From: Morinoia aosen
Lineage: Eukaryota > Arthropoda > Malacostraca > Amphipoda > Talitridae
DNA length: 64,000 bases
Assembly (NCBI GenBank): GCA_030386875.1
Contig: CM059556.1
Coordinates: forward strand, 39,348,964-39,412,963
Direction of reading: 5' to 3'
Shown: positions 46,381-58,200 of the stretch, piece after piece
How the letters are laid out: every line of letters starts with the position of its first letter
How positions within the stretch are numbered: the first letter of the stretch is position 1
Made by a program: the position numbers and the translations under genes
The notes under the pieces: model-generated
The model's input: only the letters and a program-made list of their open reading frames with translations
Told to the model about the DNA's origin: nothing
The model's database searches: none

Positions 46381-46632
46381 TGTTGTAGTCAAAATGACTA
46401 CGCTGTGGTCAAATGACTATGTTGTAGTCAAATGACTATGTTGTAGTCGAAATGATTATGTTGTACTCAAAGTGACTATGTTGTAGTCAAAATGACTATG
46501 TTGTAGTCGAAATGACTATGTTGTAGTCAAAATGACTATGTTGTAGTCAAAAAGACTATGTTGTAGTCGAAATGACTATGTTGTAGTCAAAATGACTGTG
46601 TTGTGGTCAAAATGACCAAGTTGTAGTCAGAG
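46381..46632. repeat. 19-bp tandem repeat with internal dyad, about 13 copies
   Basis: Units of the type ACTATGTTGTAGTCAAAATG, with 18-19 base spacing. GTAGTC and GACTA(T/C) within each unit form a small inverted pair. Several units vary at one base. Confidence 0.9.
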
Positions 46633-46784
46633 CAGTTACCGGAAATTTTAAGGTTATAAGCTGGTGATGAATTCAAACTGACACCTCTGATTTTTGTTTT
46701 TCTGCAGAATGAGCTTGAGTGACATCTGGCTGACAGCTAAGGCAGTGCTGTTTCAGTAACTATGATCTTTCGAGCAAAGTACGT

Positions 46785-46850
46785 CTATCGTTTGCTGTTG
46801 TGCAGTTTTTACACGTGGTGATTCTGTTGTGACAGTCCAACGTCTTTTGA
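46785..46850 (+). pseudogene. Degenerate transposase-like HTH fragment (copy 3)
   Basis: Third copy of the motif seen at 26130 and 43755. Here a frameshift splits it before Asp-Ser-Val-Val-Thr-Val-Gln-Arg. Confidence 0.38.
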
Positions 46851-46966
46851 GCTTTCTTTTTGCAAGAATACTCTGAAGTTCGATTTTTCGTAAACAAACC
46901 ATAATTAATTGAAGAACCAAAATTATTCAACGTTATGACGTAATTCTTCTTTACACTTGACGCCTG

Positions 46967-47685
46967 GCCACTTACGTTGCCTTTTGATTCTAGGCGTGTT
47001 TACTATCCGACGACTTTATGTTTCAAAGCTTGCCTTCTATCAGATGCCGTAATGTTTAAATGCTTATCCATTACCCGATACCCCAATGTTTGAATGTTTG
47101 CTCACTGTCCTTTGCCTTTAAGGCCTGTTTACACGATCATTGAGTGCGCGCGTGAGCAGTGGGCGAGGCACAAGCCCCACCCATTTGCTCTCGCTGTAGG
47201 CGCATTTACTGCTCAATGACAATGTGGACAATGCTCATTTTCATGGTGCTGGCAGAGCTTGTCAGTGTCATTACAGACACACTGTCATTGAGCAAGTAAA
47301 TCAGCCTGAAGCGAAAGCAATTGGGTGGGGCTTGCGCCTCTCTTCACTGCTCACGCACACACTCAACGATCGACTAAACAGGCCTTTACACTCAAGGCTT
47401 GCTCGTAGCCTGTTGCTTTTACACTCAATGCTTATATGCTCTCCAAGACCATTGCGCTTAAGGCTTTGCTCAAGATCCTTTGCCTTCACGCTTAAGGCTT
47501 TCTCAATGCATGCTTATATTCAATACTTGTCTCCAATATGTTACCTTTGAGCTCAGGGCGTGCCTGTTGTACTTGCCTTCACACTCGAGACTTGCCCGTA
47601 GTCTGTTTCCTCCACATTCAATGCTCGCTCTCTGTCAGTTGCGTATATATGCCAGGGCTCCAGCCAGTCTGATGTTTTACCCTCG
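46967..47685. repeat. Degenerate 33-bp tandem array (copy 3), interrupted
   Basis: Same unit type and order as 26331-26757. The array is split by a 265-bp MITE at 47121-47385; removing it restores a continuous array. Confidence 0.78.
47121..47385. mobile_element. PIF/Harbinger-like MITE with TTA target duplication
   Basis: The ends AGGCCTGTTTACACGATC and GATCGACTAAACAGGCCT are inverted, and the inverted similarity continues for about 75 bases. TTA flanks both sides (47118-47120, 47386-47388). A 3-bp TWA duplication and GGCC...GTT ends fit Harbinger-type MITEs. Confidence 0.85.
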
Positions 47686-48399
47686 AAATTAATATATTAA
47701 ATACAACGAAAATATCTTAAAAAGCGCATTTCAGGTTATAAAACATTTTTCTCCCAGTTGATAACAATAAAATGTACGTAATTGTTCGTTTCAAATAACT
47801 TACGATGATCTTAAATCAACCTGCACATCAAATTCAATCTTCAAATCTGAACGACTACCTGCAAGTCTAAATGGTTGTGAACATAAATTCTTTGCCATGA
47901 ACTTTTACGATACATCAATAATTGTGCGTAATAATTGCTTAAATTGGCATGTCGCAATTTTTTCAGTTCAGTATGAATACGATCTTTCAACTTTTAGTCA
48001 CTTTCTTCTCGCGATAAATTTGACAGATATTCAACGATAATAGTTATAAAATCTTTCACTCAAATAACTTTAGCTTTTTTTCGTACCCAGAACCATGTTT
48101 TGCACTGCTGAACAAATTAACTACAATCAGAGTAAAATTTCAGAGATGAGTTAACCTTAAATTCCGCAGTTCTCGCTCATGTAAGCCACTCACATTATGA
48201 ATTGAAATGAAAATTATATTCCGGTCGAAAACAACGAATTTTGCTGATGTTAAGGTGAGAGTTCAAAGCTCACTGCCCAGTAGTCAGATATGCTAGCAAA
48301 TTATACCGTAAATTGAAAATTATATTTAGATTTTATTTCTGTTGTTGTTAGTTCTCGAGTAAACTTAATTTGTTTGTCCAGTTTTTACTTAAATTCAGA

Positions 48400-51300
48400 T
48401 TTAGCTCATCTTCTGCAAGCTCAAAGCCAACAGAATGAACACTGGAAAAAGTTTACCTTCTATTCGAATGTTAAAGAAGTTCTCACACAAGCACAGAAGT
48501 TCTCACAAACTTCTCACACAATATGAATAGGTGAAATGGAGTTTACGAGCGCATCTCGAAGCTGCTCCGAGCACGCGAGGCGACGTATGAAACCTCAAAA
48601 CATTTTCTAATTTAGCTCTAGTCTCCACTTATTTATTGAGGGATTACTAAACATGCTAGTCTTTAGTTTTCTGTTCGAGTTAAAAACTGAACAAAGTATT
48701 TTTCAAACATTAATTTTCCTCGGAGGTAAGTAAAAAAAAAATTTGAACAAAAAGATTGAAATAATTTCTATCAAGCTGTGAACATATTGAATTTGAATAA
48801 AATTTCAATCCACTTGATCCACTGTTCATTCCATGACACATGCTGAAATAAAAAACTCGTAGAAATTCCTGATATATTACATTAGTCTTTGATAATTTAT
48901 AAACAGTTTTTTTATATGAAAAAATTTTCTGCATAATGCTCCGAAATAATAGGATTGAAAAGTCTTGCAAAAAAAGATTTGCGTCCCACCAATTTTACAA
49001 GTGAAGAATTTATATCATGATAATATTCCAATAAAACAATGACACAATTATCAGTGAAAGTAAGGACAAAATGCATATATGTTCGTTAAAATTAATTAAA
49101 TAACGGAACTAAAATTTAGTTATGTACATAAACTGGAATGCCCTTAAGTCGAGAAAAATCCGATGGATGGCATATTAAAGTGTTCCCAAAAACAATGAAC
49201 ACCAATTTTGAATTAAATGCATAATGCACAACAAAACGGCATTCACGAATGATACAGTTCTAATTTTTTCCTTCTCCTAATTCATATCAGATCTAATTAA
49301 AAAATTTTGAAGCTGTTTTTGGTGGTCTTAAATACAAAGAATATGCTTCCAAATTTTGTTTGAATGCTCTCCAATTTTTTGCCGAATTTCTGCTGGATTC
49401 TTGACTAAAGGTTTCCCAGTGTTCTAAAAAACAGTTTTATGACATGGTCAAGAGCTAGTCAAATTTTACGTGTTTGTCATTTGTCAAGAGCTTCCAATAT
49501 TGTTAGTAGAGACTTCTTCAAAAACTGATGATGAACTGGATGTTTGAAACCTTCAACTTGAAATGAATGAATCATCTCATTTTCTTAATTATTCCGCGTC
49601 TGCTAATAAAACACTCAACGGGAGAAAACTCTATTCGTATTGCAAAGAAGTATAATACCAATTTTGGGAAAAGGGGTAAAAGAAAGCACAGCCCCAAATG
49701 GATATAGTCAACCTGATGTAGGCCGAACTCGATGAAGCCAGAATATTATACTGTATTAAATTTCAAGAATGCCCCACATGTTTGTATTTTAATTTATTGG
49801 AGCAGCAAGTCTGTGTTTCAGCACTGAGATGAGAGAAACTTCTTGTTGGACACCCATGTAAGGAAATTTAAACATAATTCAGTTCAGGATAATATTGCTC
49901 TAATGCGATAGTCTAGCACGAAGACATGAAAATAAGTCAAATACTCAAGAGATTCGTCACTCTGTATTTCTGCACATTGCTATCAAAAGGATCTAAAGAT
50001 CTAAAGTGAAGTGATCAATGACTGGTGGAGTGAAACCTTAACCTTTGAATGGCCAATAAAATATCAACAGCTCTATTTATCTTTTCTTTGTTCTAAACAA
50101 ACCAATCATTTAGCAATATGATTGTTTAGCGGATAACAATCTTAATGTAAGATGCGACGGACTTTCTCTACTCCGTTCAAAACTTACTGCGGAAGTTTTT
50201 TTATCGAAGTTAATGTTTCCTCAGACAGTCTCAGTTACTTTATCAATATTCCCATTCCTCACCTTAAAATGGACCAGCAAACTCTTAACTAACGCAAGTT
50301 TTTCTAGGAAGAAATGATGCGCATAAACTCAAAGGCTTCCCTAATAAGAAAGTTCTACAGGTTTCATGATTCCACAACGACACCCATAATTTTTCGCAAG
50401 ATTCTCGACACGTGGACAACAGATAGAACTCTCCATAACTGGAACAGAGAACGATCTGTGTGACCTCAAAAAGGAAAAAGTGAACGTAACGTTGAGATTT
50501 TGAAAACGATGATAGAATTAGAAAACCCTCGTTCAGCCCCAAATATCTCAGCATTCCGATAGGGGTTGTATGTATTTCCTCCGCAGAACAGAAAATAAAT
50601 ACTAATAAATAAAGGAGAGTACACTTTTTAGCCCAGTCTGTACAGTTCCATTTAATGTGAGTTAGGGTTCATGTACTGCTGTTTACAGGCTTCGAACAGG
50701 AAATCTATCGATTATGGCATGATTTAATTGATCGGAAGAATCTAGACATTGCATAGTCTGTGTTAACTCAAAAAGCTTGTATGCTACGTTCAAATATTCT
50801 AATGACAAGCTCGGAAGTTAGAAAAATTAAGTAAAAGTATGTTGTATTTATTGAATCTCTTAATTACCATAGTGGATTAAAATTCAAATGCACACTTCAC
50901 GTAACGAGTCAAATGCTCGCAAACGTAATCATAATGAATAGATTAAAAGTGCATGAAAGTTCAATAAGCCTTTTTGTAAAACAGAAATGCGAACAAATTC
51001 CCTTACCATGAATTCAGTTATGTAACCTTGTCGAAAAGTTTAGGTTTTATGGATTAAGGAAAAGCGGATGCATGCCGCACAACTGTAAACTGTTTATTTC
51101 AAAGTTATTGCATTCATATTTAGTTGACTACGAATCGATTATTCCATTTATATTCTACGTCTTAAGCTAATTAAATTATTTTACTAAATTTTCCAATCAT
51201 GAAAAGAATATAAACGTATTAGAATTAACCATTAGTTTTAACAGCTTCAATATTTAACATGTTAACTGCGATAGATTGAACTGAATTTCAATATTCAATT

Positions 51301-52110
51301 AAAATTTAAGTCAATAATACTACGTAATTTTGATAATAGCAAATATTATCTGGATTTGACTATCATTAAGTATTTATAAAAATTGATTAAGTGACTGCAG
51401 GTCGGTCAGCTGCATTATGAAAATCCCCAGAGGGACCATAGGTGGGTCTCTGCAGGTAATTTGTAAAATATGAACGGAAGTCTGTTGAAAATTTCACATG
51501 CATTTGCTTTGAAAACAGATCTTATTTTACTTTACTGCCCACTTATATGACTATTTTTGTTTATTTTATGAGTAAAGAAGATTGACGATTGTGCCTGTAA
51601 GCTGTCTAATGAGTTCTGTTTTGTCATGAAACAGGTCACTGCACTCAATCATTTAAAAAAAAGAAACTATGCCGGAGCTCTATAGATATAGCCAGTTTTA
51701 ATTCATAATTTAGAAAATTTCTCTCGTTCAAGAAGCGCATCTCCTAAAAGAGTTTTTCGACATATCTGTCCTCTTCAGCAGAGGTTTTACTGTTCCATCA
51801 TTCAAAAAGAAAGTACTCTCCACCGTGACCGGGTACGGAGACATGGATTAACAAAAAATATTTGACGTATGCAGTTATTTCATCAACAAAGCCCTAACAA
51901 TTCTTATACTGGCAAATAAATATGATGCGATACTATGCTATCATTATTTCTTTCGTAGCTTATTTTGACCTGTTATTATTGTCCATTCTGTTTTAAGAGA
52001 AGTTATCTTGTTGAGCACACGGAAGCAGGCGATTTTGCAAATAACGTTGTCCACAATTTGTCACAATTTGTCCTCGTTGTCCTCACAATTTGTTCTGCCT
52101 CACTGGAATT
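48400..52110. repeat. Segmental duplication: 3' flank of gene C
   Basis: It aligns in order with the flanks of genes A (9240-12600) and B (27900-31440). At about 50140 it shows the empty site of the Penelope-like insertion, and at about 51140-51220 a single unit of the 71-bp satellite. No conserved exon was found. Confidence 0.6.
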
Positions 52111-52116
52111 TCAGGT

Positions 52117-52220
52117 TCATGGATAGCAATCCGCAAAGAAGAAGAAAGCGCCAGGGTTCTCAACTGGAATTAGGCTTGAGTTTGACAGATGGTGAGCGGT
52201 CTTCAGATATTGCTTTCCCT
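52117..52220 (-). CDS. Gene C exon 6 (terminal)
   Basis: Acceptor CTCTTTGCAG. It encodes Gly-Lys-Gln-Tyr-Leu-Lys-Thr-Ala-His-His-Leu and ends Phe-Phe-Phe-Phe-Ala-Asp-Cys-Tyr-Pro-stop. Confidence 0.83.
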
Positions 52221-55200
52221 CTGCAAAGAGCAAAAGAAATGCATTTACATTTATAGCCATAAGAGCCGAAGCAATAGCTTGTAAGTGGATACATATGCAT
52301 AAAACATTTGATAAAATATGTCCATTAAACAAGGAGCTCTCATCCATGTCATGTATGTTATAATTTGTGTCCATACAGCCCGGTATTAAATAGAGTTTTT
52401 AAATTGATACTATAATAAAAAATGTAATCTTTGAGGGCAAAAAAGTCGTAAGTTTTTCGCTACTAATACTGAAGCGAGAAAACACAATACCTTTTTACCA
52501 AATTCGGTTCAACAGGAGTGTATTAGTCGTGCAAGCACATAAATCTAAAATTAATTTTTGTTATTATATTAATACATGCGGGAAGCAAAGCCAACAAGGA
52601 GTGTGTAACTAATGGTTTTGAAAATATGGTGAATTAATACAGATTAGATCCGAGTACACCGGTAAATTCTCCATTTTTTACGCTCAGCAGCTCTGACTCT
52701 TTGCGTGTGTCCTTCCAGACCTGTAGACCGAAATCGAAAACTTTAATAACACGCTTGTGCACAAGCCACCGTAATTAGAAAAAGTCTTTCCTGGTTGCCT
52801 AGTTCAACTTCTTCGCTGCAGCTTCTATGGTTTTAGCCCGCCAAACATAACCACAGCCCTGACCGCACAAATCATAGATGTCTCGGAGCAAAAGTTAGAC
52901 GGAATTGGGAACCAAATCACGAAATTTTTTAACTCGACTAACATGGTTATCATTCTATAGCTGTCAAATTTTGATGGAAGAAGCAGAGAAAGTTCTTCAA
53001 AATTACCAATTCTTCTCCAAGTTTTCTCGATATTCTTCAAAAATTATACGAACGAATTATAAGGAATTTGTTGTGAAGGGAAACAATCGAGACTACAGTG
53101 AGTGAGGCAAAGCTATACGTACATAACCGACTGACCTCTACACACCCTCAAACGTACTGGTTAAAGCTAACAAAATTCCTCACGATTTTGGGACTCGAGG
53201 GCGAGACAGGGGCTGCCGGCGACGGCATCACAGTAACTCAGCACCGTCACGTAACTCTCGTAGGCAGGGTTGTATGGAGGAATGTCGTTCCCGCTCACCT
53301 CAGTGTCTCGAAGTTGTTCAAACCTGCAGTCTGTGGGTAATGGTTTGTGACTACCTACATAGACATCATTAGGCACTTCAAATGGGTAAACTAATATAGG
53401 GTCATCAATATTTACCGTTATGTTTTTCATAAAATTTTATTTTTTAAGATATTTTCCATTTTATTAATAATCCGTTTCGAAACATGTAATGATTTTCTGT
53501 ATTTTTAGTTTTTGATAACAAATTTTGGCTGAAAATTTGACGAATAAAACTGATGTTGGTGATAAGGGCTAGAAAATATCCGCAAGAGATTTAAATTATC
53601 CGTGAGGTCTTTAAAGAAACTTGAAAGTTAACAGAATGCTTGTCTCGAGGGCTTGCAAAAAGTTTGAGAAGACTGGAATAGGGGAAAATCGACCGCGGTA
53701 AGGTCGCCCCCGAAGTGTTAGGACCTCAAAATTGGTTATGGGACACTATAGAAAACCTGCGCACGAATTCTAAGATGTCCATTCAGAGTCTTACCAAACG
53801 GGCAAGTGTTTCACAAAGACTTTCTGTGAAGGAGGACCGGCGCGCCATTTTAGAGAACCCATCTAAGATCCTTCCCGAGTTTTCTCTATGAGCCTCATTT
53901 TGTCGACCTCATAGTTTCTAAAATATTGCACCTAACAATTTGAAAGTAGTCTCATTATAAAGATCGATTTATTCTCCAAATGTGAGTGTATAATAAAACT
54001 GTCATACGCTCCCTGGAGGAAGATGAAGAGCAAGTTTCTCCTAGCCTCTGACCGATTTTTCAAAAGCCTCATTTTGTCGACCTCATAGTTTCTAAAATAT
54101 TGCACCTAAAAATTTGAAATTAGTCTCATTTTAAGCGTCAATTCATTCTCCAAATGTGAGTGTATAATAAAAATTTCATACGCCCCTCGGTGGGGGACCG
54201 GCGCGCCATTTTAGAGAACCCATCTAAGATCCTTCCCGAGTTTTCTCTATAAGCCTCATTTTGTCGACCTCATAGTTTCTAAAATATTGCACCTAACAAT
54301 TTGAAAGTAGTCTCATTATAAAGATCGATTTATTCTCCAAATGTGAGTGTATAATAAAACTGTCATACGCTCCCTGGAGGAAAATGAAGAGCAAGTTTCT
54401 CCTAGCCTCTGACTGATTTTTTAAAAGCCTCATTTTGTCGACCTCATAGTTTCTAAAATATTGCACCTAAAAATTTGAAATTAGTCTCATTTTAAGCGTC
54501 AATTCATTCTCCAAATGTGAGTGTATAATAAAAATCTCATACGCCCCTTGGGGGATGAAAATTACCCTTTTTGTCAGGGTAACTCGGGAAGGATCTTAGA
54601 TGGGTTCTCTAAAATGGCGCGCCGGTGAAGGAGGCTTGAAGGCTTAACTCTACAAAAAATGGGCCAGAATCCCCAAACGATAATTCTCCAAGAGTCTCCA
54701 GCTTGTAACCGACTCCAAGGATGGACACATCGATTAAATATTGATTATTTACAATTGTCAGACTCTTGGCAGCTGTAATTTTTTAATTGTATCAATATTT
54801 TATTCATGGATACTTGTCGAAGGTTAGGATTCGAGGGCTTTGGTTTCCACATCTGTTTATCGATCAAGCACGAGTTATGTAGTAGGAAGTAGATCATGTT
54901 TAATGGGCTACAACGAAGGTCATTAACTTGTGCTTTAGATTTTCCTGGGTTGTATGTCAGGTGCCCCACGAGAGCTCTCTCTCTCTCTCTCTCCTCTCCT
55001 TCGTACTTGCCTCGCACAACATTAAAGTTAAAAGTTGAACATGGGTGTCTCTTTATTAACCTCTTAAATTTCGCTAACCACAAACAGAAATACGCACTAA
55101 GAAAACTCATTCAGCGCTACCAAATTGGTTGTTTGTTTGATGAAGTAGGAGCTGGATGTAGAAGCTAACGTTTATCCAGCAGGCAATATCTCCTAAAATT

Positions 55201-58200
55201 ATCAACTTAAATTTTGAGACTGAGGTCTTTGGTGGCAGCAACCTCCCCTTTTTAATATTCCCCGTAATATCGTCACGAGAACGTAAGATCTCAGGCAGAC
55301 CAATCAGATAATATTCAGGTCATAACTTTCAGTTTTGGTTTTTATGCAAAGGTGAAAACTGAAAGTTCCGCTACATCGAACTAACGACTGCATTGTTCAG
55401 TCTATTTGAAAGGAAAATAAAAATAAAGGCTTGCGAACGCGAAAATGAGCTTTTTTCCAAATTTCAGACAGTGCTAAAAAATAAAGTAACGGCCTAAGAA
55501 CAACTTCAAAAATTTTGGACTTCTCATTTTTTCGGTATACCCTATAATAACATACAGACATGGGATAATGAAATAAAATAAAAAAATGGTGATAGATTGT
55601 TGTCGCTTAACAATAGCAAAGAGGTACAAAATTTCGACATATTCTGTAGATCACAAATGAACCTAATTGTGAATTATTGAATGACTGCGCTGCACAAACT
55701 AAGTGTGAGGTCTTTGCAGTTGGGATAGTAGGAAATGAATCAAAACAAATGTACGGGTATTTCATTTTCACAGAGTTTTTAATGCTGACCTTGAAGTACT
55801 AAAGAGCAGATTTAAGGCAAACGGTCTATCGTTTAGTTTGAGTTTACAACGAAATATTATTGTAGGGTATTTTCTACGGTAGAAAAGAGAAATGGCATGG
55901 CACATTTACCGTGTATCTCTAGCATTTTAAGAGTTTTTTATACGCTAGAGAAGCTTATTCTACGGTAGAGCTTATAGTGGCTTTGGTCACCACTTTACAC
56001 GACCCAGCCTTTCGTTTGCCTCGATCACTTGAATAGAAAACAAGTGTTGAGCTAACCATTATAATTTATTCTCCTATGCATTCAATCCATTTATTTCTCA
56101 TATTTTGCCTTGCAATTTGATTAACATTTTATTCAATGCAGTGTACTGTTAGTGTACTGTTTATTACAATAATTAATTTTCAACTTAATTCATACTGTAG
56201 TTATTCAATCTATATCCAGCAAATTTCCTCTATATATGTAAATCATTTCTAGTTTAGTCGCCGCTAGATTCCTTCTAGTCGTTCAAGTGTTCAGAAATTG
56301 TAAGATGTACTAATGTAACTTTTCTCATTCATTAGACCAAACTTTAACTCGTATTTAACCTTATACAACTAGGTATAAGCTTATGTAATACTGCTACCGT
56401 AGTAGGCTTTAACTGTTAAACAAGCCCCAAACGACTCACAGGGCGTTTACCTTAAGTAGAGGAAGGCAAGGTCTTAAAACAGTTGCCTTAACAGAACCAT
56501 ACGGCGTACGTAGCATTTCAAGGTCTTACATGCTAAAGAAATTGAGGGTGCTTTTGGTCCCAGATCAGATGAACAGTAACTAAGACATCATTCCTCAGAT
56601 TCGGTTTTTTGTTCTAAATATTGGACGACAAAAATTTTACGTCTGTGGGAAGTAGAGAGACTATAACACTTGTTAGGCTATATAAATATATAATCTTTCT
56701 AGTATTTGGGTCCAGCCGAGTTTTCCTGTTATAGTTTTACTATAACTGCTCTACGCCGTATTTAAATGAACGCTACGAAGAAGGAGTTGCCTGGCCTAGC
56801 AACCATCATCTTTAAAAGAACCGACATCGGAAAATATATTCTCAACAAAAGAGCAGCATATGCTTAGCTCTACGAACGTCGCCCAGACATCGCATCAAGC
56901 CGTTAAAACATCGACCAACATCATTTGAAAGTCACGTCCACCTTCGTACCCACACTCTGCGAACGCCAGGTCACCAAGCCGTACTGCCAAATACTTCCAT
57001 TTCTCTTAGTATATTTCTATTCCTTCCTTAGAGACTTAGGATCTTATTCATTCTACATAAATTACTCTTTAATCAATTGTAAAGTCTAATTCATTCTAAT
57101 TATCTCACAGCACTTGCCATTTCCTATGAAAATTTAACGTAAAGCTTCGTCATGGAGAACATGTACGTTTCTATGCGTAACAGACGCGTAACGCCCGCTC
57201 CTTCTAGGGAGTCGACAGGGCATTACCGTGCCAGCGCTCAAGGATGCAAGACGTGATTATGAGCCTCGTAGCCTCGCTGCCTTAGGGGCGAGCGAGGGCT
57301 GATTAATTAAACTCGAGTGTTGATCTCGATCGCCAATCTAGAATCTAATGGCAGCTAAGTACACATGTTTATTCCACAATTTCATCCTATTCCGAGTTAT
57401 CTTCACGTGTAGGTCAAGATTCTGTACTTAAGCTGTGCGCGTCAGACTTTTCAATGTATTAATAGTCTATGTTCGCTAACTGACCCAGTAACGAGGTCTA
57501 ACCTCGATTTGAGCTTATTATAACGTCATTAGGTGAATTCCTGTATATGCGTCATTATGATTATATCTGAGTGATTGAAGTTCACGTAATTAGCGAGATT
57601 CAATAGCATCCTTGTTATTCGTTGATTATTTTAAAAAGCCATATAATATGTATCATCTTACTGTCCGAATTGATTGTGTCATCCATTATGAATTAAAAGA
57701 CGTCATCATTTCAATAGTAAATTTCTTATAAACCCTCTCATCATTTGCCTTATGATTTATCTGAAAACTGCAAGTTGTCGGTGATTGCCAGAAAATAAGT
57801 AATCACGATGGAAAATACCTCATTGGAAATGACGATAAATCATTCATGAAACAATAAATAATGTGACATCGGTAGGATAAAAATAGAAACTATTACGATG
57901 TCGGCGGCGATGAGGGATAGGAACCGGAAAATAAAACAATGACGTGACAACGGCGGAAAGAAACTATTACATCCTAAGAAAAGGGTTGCATGATCATGTT
58001 TCCTAAAATTACCTGTGCACACCACTTTGGTTGCGGAGTTTATATTGAGGTATGTCTCCCCAAACTAGACTGCAGTAGTCCAAGTACAATAACTCTAAAC
58101 ACTGCATCACCTATAATTAAAACAATTTATTTACCACAGGTGATACAGAGATAAAATGTTTCTTTAGCCTAGTACAATTGTCAAATTTGGGTATAGCTAC

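Noticed and set aside
52008..52256. Plus-strand frame with Leu-Pro-His-Trp-Asn-Phe-Arg, similar to one at 31236-31613
   Set aside because: It is antisense to exon 6. The minus strand has conserved phase, acceptor and stop in all three genes, which explains the conservation.
54960..54996. CT-rich microsatellite
   Set aside because: Simple sequence with no evidence of function.
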